DNA from: Ichthyophis bannanicus
Lineage: Eukaryota > Chordata > Amphibia > Gymnophiona > Ichthyophiidae
Assembly: GCA_033557465.1 (NCBI GenBank)
Contig: CM066031.1
Span: 1,667,494,800-1,667,558,799 of the forward strand
Direction: 5' to 3'
DNA: 64,000 bases
Every line of letters begins with the position of its first letter. Within the stretch, counting starts at the first letter, position 1. Below, in pieces: positions 42,468 to 52,520 of the stretch. The notes under the pieces are model-generated. The model was given only the letters and a program-made list of their open reading frames with translations. It had not been told where the DNA came from and made no database searches. The translations under genes and the position numbers were made by a program.

Positions 42468-42537
42468 CTTTGGCTGATTTGACCAATAAAGATTTTCACA
42501 CGTCCTCCTTTGCTATCCACGTTTCTTTGTTGGACTG
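42433..42537 (+). repeat. Right inverted terminal repeat of the AT-rich element
   Basis: It starts AAGAAGGGAATTCCGAAACA and ends CGTTTCTTTGTTGGACTG, the inverse of 39793-39898. An AATAAAG hexamer-type polyadenylation signal lies at 42485-42491. Confidence 0.92.
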
Positions 42538-42935
42538 ATGGGGGGGCTAGGGCTGGAAATGGACAGATGGGGTGCTAGGACGGCAAATAGACTGATTGGG
42601 GGGGCTTTTACTGGAAATGGGCTGATGGGGGGCTAGGATAAGACTGGAAATGCTGATGGGGGGCTAGGACTGGAAATGGGCTGATGGAGGGCTCGGATAG
42701 GACTGGAAATGGGCTGACTGGGGGGGCTTGGACTGGAAATGGGGGGCTTGGACGGGAAATGGGCTGATTGGAGGGAGGCATGGATTGTAAATGGGCTGAT
42801 GGGGGGGCAAGGATAGGACTGGAAATGGGCTGATTGGGGGCTTGGACTGGAAATGGGCTAATGGGGAGCTAGGATAGGACTGGGAATGGCTGATGAGGGA
42901 GCTAGGATTGGAAATGGGCCAATGGGGGGGGTGTT
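42538..42935. repeat. Minisatellite block 3
   Basis: About a dozen imperfect units of GGAAATGGGCTGATGGGGGG with CTAGGA(TAGGA)CT variants. It is continuous in phase and composition with blocks 1 and 2. Confidence 0.88.
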
Positions 42936-43639
42936 TGGAGAATGGGACTAGAAGGAAGTGGATGCTGGGTGGGCTGGAGCTAGAAGGGAGCTGATGTTGG
43001 GGGAGAACTAGAAGAAGATGGGACAGGGGGAGTGAGAATGGAGAGGGGAATAGATATTTTGTGTGTGGGGGAATTAAAATCTACAATTGGCTGGGTATTG
43101 GGAGAGTAAGGGGGGCTTGAGGATGGAAGGGTGAAATTTGAGTGGATGAAAAAGGAATAAAGAAAGAAATGAAGGAAAGAGTAAAAGGGTAAAGATCAGT
43201 TTGTTAAAGCAGATGTAGAGAGAGAATGGAAAAAAGCTAGAAAACTGAAGAAAGGACAAATGGAGAACAGATAATGGAGAGTTAGCAGAAGACACAAATA
43301 AACCAGAAAAAAGCAACTGGAGCAATTGCCACTGAAAAATAAAATGCCCAAACAACAAAAGGTAGAAAAATATTTTTTATTTTGATTACTAACTGGAATA
43401 TGTTAGCTCTGGGAAATGTGAATTGCTAATGTCTTTGTGTTTTGTTTAGTACAAGAGAAAATTAATCTATAGTTTTATTTTTCCAGTGGTGTTGTACATT
43501 TCAAGTTTGGCTTTTGGGTTCCCAGTTTAATTATTGCCTTCCATTTTAAAAATTATGATCCCTTGTTCTTTGTTTGGTGACAGTCTATGTTCTACATTTG
43601 TAACCAAGCTAAGGTATTCTGTTCTTGTAGTTTCTCTTT
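42936..43639. other. Unassigned purine-rich then AT-rich spacer
   Basis: 42940-43260 is strongly purine-rich on the plus strand (GAAAGAGTAAAAGGGTAAAG and similar) and may be a decayed extension of the minisatellite. The rest shows no recognisable feature. Confidence 0.4.
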
Positions 43640-45552
43640 GACAGTGCCTCTTGTTCTCTTTCTTCAGTAGGATATGTATTGATATTCTCTGAGAAATTTG
43701 GATGTATTTTGGCTATGTTGGATGAGTGCCTGATAAGCACTCCGCTTGTCGCCTGGAATCAAAGGAGTAAAAGGATCCAGATCCCTGTTGATGTCTTTGA
43801 GGAACATGCCCATATAGAGCATGTAGGAGTTAATCTGGGATGTTAACATGCATGCCTGGAAGCAGCATCTAGCAAAAGCATCAAGTGTTCTCGACTCTTG
43901 ATCCGATGAAACCGATGAGTGGTTTTGGAACTCTTTATTCGGTGTAACGCTGATTCCACTACCATTGAATGATGTGAGAGTTGAGGCTTCTGGAAACCTG
44001 GAGACTCTGGTACTTGATACATTGTATTGAGCCTTTTATTGGCTGGTAAATACCGTGAGTGGGTCCTTCCATATGTGAAGCATCAGATCTTGAAGGATGT
44101 GATGCACCGGCAGGGTAGCTGCTTCTCTGGGCGTCGGAATTTCCAATTCCTCTGCCCTCGGTTCCTTCTCTGATGTCACGGTGATGGAAAGACCCACTGC
44201 CATATCCTGGATGAAGTTCTGGAAGGACATCATCTGGAGGGGATTGGTGCCGCTCGTGAGGCGGTAATGGGTCTGACGGGATATCAGGAAGGTCCCAGGA
44301 ATCGAGAGATTCTTGATCAGATTCAGATGAGGCAGAGTCTGAGTCCAGGAGGAAGTCAAAGTATCAACGGCCTTTGGATGTGGCTCAATGTCGATGTTGA
44401 CATCGGTACTCCGATACGTCGGTATCTAGTGGTTTGTCAGCTTGAGGCTGCTGAGTGACACCTGCATTGATTGCTGCCAGAGAAGGCATTAATGTCAATG
44501 CTGAGGGTTCTGGTGGCATCGATTCCAGTTCCTGTACTGGTGGTTGTGTCTCTGGCTGGAGGCTGAATGCCGACAGTTGCACTCCCGGTGCTCTCGATGA
44601 TATTGGTATCGAGGCTGCCAGGATTGCTGCCAAACTTCTTTCGATAGTCAGCATGCGCTGATCTAAGGAAATTTCCCATGGCTGGGTAGATGCAACAATG
44701 GGGCTTTGGTCCACCGTCCCAGAGCATGGCACCGGTAACTCTCCAGAGGTCGATGCCTCGGGAGCGTCCCGGAGCCCCACCTGTGCTTTGGAGAAAGGAT
44801 CCTCCAACTGGGGCTGTTTGGCTAGCCAGTCAGCATCTGAGGTGGCCCATGGGGAGTCTCGATGCTCATGGACTTTCCTGTATTATTGGTATCGGACTTC
44901 GATGCCAATATTGATGATTTGGACTTACCCTTATGCTTGGACTTCAGGGATACCTGCGATGCACATGAGGAAGTGGATGCCTTCGATGACATGGAAGCCA
45001 CCGAAACCGAGTCTGAGGCAAACAAAGTTCCATATTGTCTGGATCTGTTTTGCAGGCCCCTCTTTGTCATTTCTTTACAGAGGGATCAGTTAGTGGGTAG
45101 GTGCTCGGGACCAAGCACTTTAGCCTCCATTCATGTGTGTCTGTAATAAAAATTGTGCCAAGCACTTTGTACATTTTTTAAAGCCACTATGTAGTTTATC
45201 CATTCCTTACTCGTGAATTTCTGTGCGAAGTAAAGACTTTGTAGGCCTGTAGGCCTAAATTGGTGGTAAAACCACAATGAAGAATAAAAAGGAAGAAAAG
45301 AAAAAGAAAAATAGAAACGGGACTGGTAATGGCAACGACGGTAATGAAGAGAATTATACGTTTTTCAGTGGTGACAGGAACAGAGTGACCTGATGGCTCT
45401 GCGGAAAACGAAGAACTGAGGAGAGGAGTTTGGAAGGTGGGAAGGCAGAGGCGCAGGTGCAGTGGACCGCTTCCAAAGGCGTTCCCATGTGGGCTCTGTT
45501 GGTGACGTTCACCCATATGTGAAGACTGCATTCCTTCTTCTTCCTGGAGATT
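43640..45552 (-). mobile_element. DIRS1-like retrotransposon copy D (5' part, divergent)
   Basis: The minus strand carries a left ITR end at 45470-45552 (CACCCATATGTGAAGACTGC, TTCCTTCTTCTTCCTGGAGA) and a divergent gag down to 43640, where similarity stops. The outer end abuts gag sequence of copy E, so D appears to have been inserted into E near the end of its gag, after which D's 3' part was lost. Confidence 0.78.
43660..45090 (-). pseudogene. DIRS gag-like ORF1 remnant (copy D)
   Basis: The pieces on the minus strand are: 44822-45070, a Ser-rich segment with KHKGKSKSSILASK; 44385-44807, an acidic and Pro/Ser-rich segment with SLAAILAASIPISS; 44036-44359, MMSFQNFIQDMAVGLSITV, EPRAEELEIPTPREAATLPV and HHILQDLMLHIWKDP, which align with DMAKALAFPADPEEEPRAEE of copy C; and 43664-43849, SQINSYMLYMGMFLKDINRDL. 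Residues diverge strongly from copies A-C and are nearer to copy F (YTLYMGMYLKDVSRDL), so D and F form one subfamily. Confidence 0.8.
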
Positions 45553-45559
45553 CTAAAAT

Positions 45560-47480
45560 TGCTTTTATTGAGCAGGAATGGCCTGCTTAGTCTGAGATCT
45601 ATCTCTTTGGTGAGGTTTAATAGAAACAGGTCTCTGAATTTGTTGTGACTGTTTCTGATAATAATAGTGTCTCTGATAATATCCTCGCCTATATTGGTTA
45701 AATGAGGCTCGTCTTGATGAAGAGGTAGAGGTGAAAATGGAGTTGGAGAGCTGAACAGCAGAGAGATGTTGCAAGGTATCATGTCAATTGTTTCTTTCAC
45801 TTTTCCTCCAAAAAGCAAATCCCCTATAGAAAGGACATCTACTAACTTAGAGTGGGCTCACAGCCAAGCAAAGCAATGAGCTGCTATGGCAGAAACAGAA
45901 ATTCTAGACGAAGTTTCCAAAATATCATAGGCTGATTCAACGAGATGAGTGCCACATTCATCTGCTTCAGTCAGGATAGAGATGAGCTGGGATTGTTCTG
46001 TTTGTGCTAAAGCAGGAATGAAAAATTGCGCATTTTGAAAAATAGTGTGCATGCGCTGGAACATGTACAACTGATGGGCTGAAATGGGAGCAGAAAGCAT
46101 GACCCTTTGGAAAATCATCTTTCTGATATGATCCATCATCTGAGGATCCTTATGTGGAGGGATGCTAGAGAAATCTCAGCCTTCTTCATAACTGCTTCCA
46201 TAGCTACTGAAGAATAAGATAGATATTCTTCACCAAAGAATTTGCCACATATGCTGCTGCTGCTTCTTGAGCAAGCCATGCACCAGAACTGCCACAGTTG
46301 CTTCTATATATTTCAATAATCCAAATATATCAGAGCAGGGTTCCAAATCTTGTTGTTGCAGCAAAGGAACTTCTTTTGACATTGTGTGGAAAAACTTTGG
46401 ATAATAGATGTTTTCATTAGAAGGTTCATTTTAAGGAGGAGGAGGAGGTGAGTGATTTGAAGATATGCCTGTAAAGTCATATCTGCCTCTGTATAAGTCT
46501 TTGGTGCGACCTCATTTGGAGTATTGTGTGCAATTCTGGAGACCGCACCTTCAAAAGGATATAAACAGTACAGAGGGTGGCTACTAAAATGGTTAGTAGT
46601 CTTCATTATAAAGCATATGAGGACAGACTTAAGGGAACTTAATATTGTATACTTCAGAGGAAACGTAGGATAGAGGTGATATGATTGAGATGTTTAAATA
46701 CCTCTGTGGCATAAATGCCTCTTTCGATTGAAAGCAAGCACTGCTATGAGGGGACATGGGATGAGGGTGAAAGGGGATAGATTCAGGAGTGATATGCAGA
46801 AATATTTGTTTATGGAAAGAGTGGTGGATCCATGGAATAGTCTTCCAGTGGAGGTGGTAGAGATGAGGACAGTATCTGAATTCAAATAAGCATGGGACAA
46901 ACACAGAGGATCTCTAAAGGAAAAAAGGGGACTGTTGTAGTGGTTGATATGGAAGGACAGACTAGATAGGCCATGTGTTTTTTTTCTGTCATCATGCTTC
47001 TACGTTTCTATCTAGGGAAGGTGAAAGAGAGTCATTGAGGGAGTCTTATATATTAGAAAAGATAGAACTGGAGATGAAGGAGGAAGTGAAAAGACATGTT
47101 CCTGCTCAGAATCCGAAGAAGATAAGAGAGAGACAATAGGATTAGGTCACGTGTCTCTCTGCCCTGACATTAGCCTAGAAGTAGATGAATGCTGAGTCTG
47201 CAACTATGGATAGACATTAGATATGTTTTGGAAATATCTTCTGACAAAGTCCTCAAATATTTTCAAGTTAACATGTGAATGCTTCAGAGGTTGAACTGAG
47301 AGGGGAGAGGATGAATCACTCTCTTCTGTCATGAATATTGCGGTATTAGGAGCTAACTTCATTGCTGGGATTTGCGCAGAGGAAGCAGCAGCTTTTCTAA
47401 GAAGGAGCTTCACAGTAACATGCGCAGAGGGAGAAACAGCGCAGAGCTGATGCTGCACTTCAGAAGATTCCAAGCGCTGC
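45560..47480 (-). pseudogene. DIRS gag-like ORF1 remnant (copy E)
   Basis: At 47204-47473 the minus strand reads LKIFEDFVRRYFQNIS, the counterpart of the FSDFVRDMAKAL region. At 45858-46139 it reads SAPISAHQLYMFQRMHTIFQ and ESAYDILETSSRISVSAIAA, matching YQLYMGMYLRDL ... AAYDGFEASARVAAAGIGA of copy C. At 45565-45774 a basic, Tyr/Gln-rich C-terminus appears (RRGYYQRHYYYQKQSQQ). The frames are broken and a CR1 insertion splits them. Confidence 0.72.
46466..47016 (+). mobile_element. CR1-type LINE 3' end inserted in DIRS copy E
   Basis: It encodes, with frameshifts, [26 protein letters not shown], then ERRIEVIMIEMFKYL and KYLFMERVVDPWNSLPVEVVE, the C-terminal block of CR1 RT closest to the element at 26545-30957. 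The 3' end reads TTTTCTGTCATCATGCTTCT and finishes in TACGTTTCTAT near 47015. Confidence 0.85.
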
Positions 47481-47580
47481 TTCTTGGAAGATATGCTCTC
47501 AAAGCAATTTCTCCTTTTGGATTAGTTTTGCGCATATCATGACAGTCATAAACCTCACTTCTAAGTCAGGGTATGTGGAC

Positions 47581-47758
47581 ATAAGAACATAATATAAGAA
47601 CATAAGAAATGCCATACTGAGTCAGATCAAGCCCCATCAAGTCCAGTATCCTGTTTCCAACAATGACCAATCCAGGTCACAAGTACTTGGCAGGTTCTCA
47701 AAAAGGTAGATGGGTTCCACAATGCTTGTCCCAGGTCCTCTTTAATAATGGAGTATGA
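47581..47758 (-). mobile_element. CR1 3' tail fragment (minus)
   Basis: It starts with the ATAAGAACATAATATAAGAACATAAG repeat (in pieces) and the inverse of the standard CR1 3' UTR (GCCATACTGAGTCAGATCAA). It is truncated at about 47758, where a different LINE begins. Confidence 0.85.
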
Positions 47759-48435
47759 TCACAGTCTCTTTGCATCATGCCAAAGAGAGCCTCCTTCTGG
47801 AGTTCGTAAGATGTAAGAAGTATTGGTAATTTATCAAGGTGTGCTTGGAAATTCTTCCTAATCAAGCCTGTGGCACCTAACACTATCGGATATATTTCTG
47901 TATCTTTCTGCCACATTTTCTTGGTCTCTCACTGCATTTCTTGTTACTTGATCTTCTCCCTCTCAACGCGATTCACTGAATAGTTGCTTGTGACTGCCAC
48001 CTCTATAATCAATATTATTCTGGTGTTCTTCTTCTTTACTGCTATGTCCAGCTTCCTTGCATCCAGCTTTTTATCGGTTGGAATGGGAGTATTCCAGGTG
48101 ATCATAACTTCTTTATTCTCTGTAAATCTCTTGGCACATGATCCCAGTGCTTTTCAGGCACAGTGATGATGTAGTGTTTACAGAGTTTCCAGTGGATGAG
48201 GCATACTACTTTATTGTGCTTTTCTGTATAGATATTTTCTGCCATCAGAACTTCACAGTCCGCTATGAGGAGAGTAATTGTTTCCAGCTCTTTCTTACAG
48301 AGTCAGCATATGCCTGTTTTGCCAGTATTTCAATGCTTGCTGTAAAACCAACTCATCCATAATCCATTGTCCTGGGCTGCAATATCAATTTCTCATCCTT
48401 CAGTTTCTGTTCACCTCTCCTTAAACATTCATGTG
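47759..48435 (-). pseudogene. Restriction-like-endonuclease LINE, C-terminal remnant
   Basis: On the minus strand, with frameshifts, the sequence reads ILIADCEVLMAENIYTEKHN, KVVCLIHWKLCKHY, then DKKLDARKLDIAVKKKNTRI, ILIIEVAVTSNYSVNRVERE and EIYPIVLGATGLIRKNFQAH. This order resembles the Cys/His region followed by the PD-(D/E)xK restriction-like endonuclease at the C-terminus of R2/R4/HERO-type LINEs: ARKLDIAVK ... LIIEVAV would be the site corresponding to RPDI ... IDVAVP. The open part, 47698-47916, extends into the neighbouring CR1 tail. Both sides are bounded by CR1 fragments. Family assignment is from remembered motifs. Confidence 0.65.
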
Positions 48436-48440
48436 TCCGC

Positions 48441-49236
48441 TCTTATATAAGAACATAAGATATGCCATACTGGGTCAGACCAAGGTCCATCAAGCCTAGT
48501 ATCCTGTTTCCCATAGTGGCCAATTCAGGTCACAAATACCTCTCAGTTTCCCATGCTGCTTATTCTGGGGTAAGCAGTGGATTTCCCTGGTTCTCTTTAA
48601 AAATGATTTATGGACTTTTCTTCCAGGAACTTGTCCAAGCTTTTTTTAAACCCAGTTACACTAACAGTTATTATTACATCCTCTGGTAATAAATTCCAGA
48701 GTTTATTTACACATTGAGTGAAAAAATATGTTCTCCTATTAGTCTTAAATGGGCTACATTGTAGCTTCATTGTGTGCCCCCTAGTCTTTCTACTTTTTGA
48801 AGGCATAAACTACAGATCTACGTTTATCTGTTCCACTCCACTCATTATTTTATATACCTCTATCATATCTCTCCTCAGCCATCTTTTTTCCAAGTCAAAG
48901 AGCCCTAACCTTTTAAGCCTTTCCTTATAGGAGTATCCTTCCATCCCCTTTTCAATTTTGGTGGCTTTTCTCTGTACCTTTTCTAATTCTGCTATATCCT
49001 TTTTAAGATATGGTGACCAGAATTACACACAATATTGAAGGTGCGGTTGCACCATGGAACAATACAGAAGCATTATAATATCCTTGGTTTTATTCTCTAT
49101 TCCTTTCTGTATGACTGGGCAAAGGGTTTCAATGTATTATTCACGATGACGCTTAAATCCTTTTCCTGGATGGTGATTCCTAATGTGGAACCTTGCTTCA
49201 TGTAACCATAGTTTGGGTTGTTCTTCCCTAAGGGGG
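48441..49236 (-). mobile_element. CR1-type LINE 3' end (minus)
   Basis: It is read from about 49236 down to 48441. The minus strand encodes KMFVLLV-type decayed RT and, at 48597-48806, [18 protein letters not shown] and FKKSLDKFLEEKSINHF, then the 3' UTR and the CATAAGA tail. It contains the region equivalent to 4353-3821 plus about 270 bases more. It is 5'-truncated. Confidence 0.88.
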
Positions 49237-49690
49237 TCTTTCTGGAACAGGAATAAGCCTTTGGACATGTGGCATAGATGTTTTTTCAAGCGAAAATATC
49301 TACAACCTTATTCTGATATACCTGTGGCCCTGCACCTCCATGATGCTAGCATGGGGATCTCATAACAAGGATGGAAGGGGGTGGAATGGGGGCATGGTCA
49401 GCAGTGGAGATAAGTAATGCATATTCAGGAAAGGCCTATGTACATTCTACATGTTTCTCACGGACATCCACGTTCTACCAGCGGAAACATGGAATAAGGC
49501 CAGGACTTAGAAACTTTTTGCTCTGCTCTACAATGCGTCCCGTAGAGATGAATGGCTGTGACTAAGATGTTGTGAACAGGTGTGTCTGCAGTCTGGAAGA
49601 CCACAAGATGCAGTTATAAAGAACAGAATGCAGAGGTGGTGGAAGGTTGTATGGTTAGCACACAATACTAAACACCCCTACAGAAATATT
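49237..49690. other. Unassigned spacer left of the L1
   Basis: No feature is recognised. It ends at the 16 bp direct repeat that flanks the L1. Confidence 0.45.
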
Positions 49691-49706
49691 CAGAGGTGCA
49701 ATGGTG
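49691..49706. repeat. L1 target-site duplication, left copy
   Basis: CAGAGGTGCAATGGTG is identical to 53363-53378. Confidence 0.92.
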
Positions 49707-50826
49707 GGGGGGCGCTCGTGAGCCCAACCAAGATGGCTGCAATGCCCTGAGGCTCCTCGCTTCTTTCCCTCATTTACCGGTACTACTCGCTCAGATCTGC
49801 AATTTTTTAGAAGGCAATGCACCCCGTACTAGTGCTAAACTAAAACTATCAGACAGTTTAATCTGATCGCTCATCCTCCTATCGGATCGCTCAACAAGTC
49901 TGCTTTTTCTGTCCCTCCATGGACCCGCCGGAGATCTCTTAGTTCGGGGCATCTACCACGGCAAGTGAAATTGCCCAGTTGTGGGGCTGCTACTGTATCC
50001 TCTTCATGATCTTACTAATGAGAGGGCTAACCGCCTGCGTTTTACGACATTATTTAGCCTCCATGCCTTATGCCTGCAACTGTGAGTACACCAGCAATGG
50101 ACTTCCCACCCCGGGCTTAATTCTTTAAAATGGCTATCTCTTAATATGCTGAGGCTCCCAACGCAGTGAACCTCAGAGGGTTTAAACGCTCACTGAAGCT
50201 GTTATCCACGTCACTGTTACTGTTTCTAAAATAGTGCTGCCACCATTGCTGACATACCTGAAGAGATCCCCAGTGGAACGCGGATGAGGGTATCTTTGTG
50301 GCGGGAAAGCTGCTCTCTGTGCTCTTCGTGGAACGCATGATGTGCTGACGACGACTGCGATTTTGTTTGCTGTCTGTGCTCCGAGGCTGTCTCCCACTTT
50401 AAAATGGCTGCCGCTCCTTGAAACGCATAGCTGGAACGCATGACGACAACCAACATGGCCGCCGAAAGGTGATAAAACCCCGGTGAGTGCTCCAGTCTCG
50501 CTAGAGTGCCTAAAGGATTCCCGATCTCTGCACCGGGCTCAGAACTGTCACCGGAGGTGTGTAATCCACCCCTGCTGTGCCTAAAAAGCTACTGTTTGTG
50601 CCTGCAAGGTGTGTAGGAGGGCTCTGCTGCTGTGCCTGCTTTTCTCTAGGGCTACATTAGATGTCTTAGCCTAGAGCGCCCTCTTGTGTTGCCTGTCGGT
50701 ACTGCAGATCAGCAGTAGTATGCTTTTATTTTTTCCCATCTCCTTAACTACCTTTAGGGGATTTAATTAAAGGATTTGTCATTTCCTTACTGAAAAAGCT
50801 GCTGATAGTCTCTGCACCTGACAATC
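49707..50826 (+). promoter_or_regulatory. L1 5' leader with YY1-like site
   Basis: The leader contains CCAAGATGGCTGC (49728-49740) within 35 bases of the element start, as in mammalian L1, where a YY1 site near the first bases fixes the transcription start. ACATGGCCGCC recurs at about 50453. The leader is moderately CpG-rich. The promoter role is inferred from position and motif only. Confidence 0.55.
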
Positions 50827-51818
50827 ATGGCCACTGCAAAGTCACCGGCAGCCGCCCTTTCCAAGTTTGCTAGATCTCCGGACTCTCTCAACTCGCACTC
50901 CTCCTATTCGGCGGATGGCACTTCTGCTTCTAAGGCCACTCACTCTGGTCCACAAGCTCTGGTCACGAAAGCTGACTTCTTGGAAATCTTACAGGAGCTC
51001 AAGTTATTCCGCCAAGACTTTACTAAAACGGTCAGTGATATCAGAACCGATTTAAAGTCCCTGGATGACAGAGTGACGCAGACTAAGATAAATATAGGGG
51101 AACAAATGGACACATCCGTGGCCCTCCAATCTAAAATTGTGAAATTAGATCATCTCACAAGAGACTTAAAGGAAAGACAAGACGAACTTGAAAATAGGTG
51201 AAGGCGCAATAACATAAGAATTTTTGGCCTGCCCGAACCAACGGGTGTACAGAAGACACTATGGCACTAGTCCAGGAACTCTATGCCTTCTGTGTCCCAC
51301 ATGCTCCGAAGCCGGTGAGGTTGGAGAGAGCGCATAGATTTCTCGGGGCCCAGAAAGCAGCCAATGTACAGCCCCGAGCGGTCATAATTTGTTTCAGCTT
51401 CTTTGAAGACAAAACAGCACTGCTGAGAAGTCTTAGGGGTAAATGGTCAGTGGTCTTCAAGGGCCCGGAGCTTCAAATATATCAAGATCTCTCCCAGTAC
51501 ACCCTAGACCGACAACGGAGTTTCAAACCTTTAACTCAGGCGCTACAGAAGCAACAAATCCCCTATAGATGGGACTTTCCCTTTGCGCTGCTGTTCAACT
51601 GGAACAACTGCCCTCAAAAAATTACGGAGTTACAAGCAGCGATGGACTTCCTAGACTTAATGCAACACGGGGAACACCCAACTAGACAGAGAAGCACAAA
51701 TGGAGAGTGGGAAATGTCTTTACTGAAGCGGCACAAGGTCCCACGCTCTCGACAGTCCTCTAACTCGGATGCTGAACCCTACCCGCAGAAGGAGATGGAC
51801 ACTTCCGCCCCTACCTGA
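50827..51818 (+). pseudogene. L1 ORF1p (one stop and one frameshift)
   Basis: The first part, 124 codons from the ATG at 50827, is a Ser/Ala-rich head followed by a coiled coil (VSDIRTDLKSLDDRVTQT, KIVKLDHLTRDLKERQDEL). It stops at TGA 51199-51201, inside the ENR-RRNNIRI block that marks the coiled-coil to RRM junction. After a frameshift between about 51230 and 51261, the RRM and C-terminal domain are open to 51818: VRLERAHRFLGAQ, PRAVIICFSFFEDK, LQIYQDLSQYTLDRQRSFK, PYRWDFPFALLFNW. The protein would trimerise and bind L1 RNA. With two lesions it is inactive. Confidence 0.88.
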
Positions 51819-52520
51819 TATTCTAGGCTTGTCAATTGTTGGTGGGAGTTTCTGTCTGGGAGTGTTCTTTTCCTTCACTCTTCTTTTTCTGTGTCATCCT
51901 ACTCTGTTTTCTCTATCTGATGTTGATTGGTTGGGTTTGTACAGGGGTACCTTGGGCACAATGGCTCTATGGCAGGGGTAAGAGAGGAAGTATGAGTGGG
52001 GGAGGGGGAGGAGGGTGGTGGCAGGGGACAGAGGAGGGATGAATGAGCGATGAGAGGAAAATCAGATAAGCAACATGCTCGGTGCCATGAAAGCACCTTA
52101 AGGATTTTTTTTTTATTTGTTTTTCTACTCTGCACTACTTACTAGTAGGTAGATGGGGGGAAGGAGGGGAGATGATAGGTCACAGAACTAATTTCTATGC
52201 CTTCCCTGGGGACACTGGCAGTGTCACCAATATTGTGCTGTTTACATGATTGGTCTACTTCCTGCAAACATAGGAATGTTGGGGGAGGGGGAGGTAGGGA
52301 CAGGGGGGAGGGGAGTAGGGGTGGGAGTGGGGAGGGGAGGGGGGTGGGAGGATTCTTCTGACCAGCGTCACAGAAAGTATTTACTGCACTTTGTGGAAAA
52401 CATTCATCTCGCTACTCGAGAAGAGGGAAGTTTTGTCAGGGATTTTCAGGGACGAAGGGCTGCAGTTCTAAGAGGGGGCAATGGCTGGGGAGCGACTCTG
52501 TTTAGGAGGCAAGTTATCAA

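Larger units (their letters stand above)
39764..42537. mobile_element. AT-rich element with 105 bp inverted terminal repeats and a hammerhead-like motif
   Basis: This insertion of about 2.75 kb lies inside the minisatellite. Inverted repeats at 39793-39898 and 42433-42537 differ at only two or so positions. The left side has an extra 30 bases that repeat TCCAACAAAG. The interior is AT-rich and has two tandem arrays (40340-40680 and 41681-42170) but no recognisable transposase, reverse transcriptase or GIY-YIG nuclease. The terminal sequence, with CTGAAGAAGG, CCGAAAC and AATAAAG, resembles the ends of Penelope-like elements, whose terminal repeats often lie inverted and encode hammerhead ribozymes. 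That link is from memory and is inference. Confidence 0.7.
45553..47550 (-). mobile_element. DIRS1-like retrotransposon copy E (gag region only)
   Basis: The minus strand has diverged gag sequence from about 47550 down to 45553, interrupted by a plus-strand CR1 fragment at about 46466-47016. The RT and terminal repeats are absent. It is bounded on the left by the outer end of copy D. Confidence 0.7.

Noticed and set aside
51769..52135. Small frames between L1 ORF1 and ORF2
   Set aside because: They lie in the low-complexity G-rich inter-ORF region of L1 and have no similarity to known proteins.
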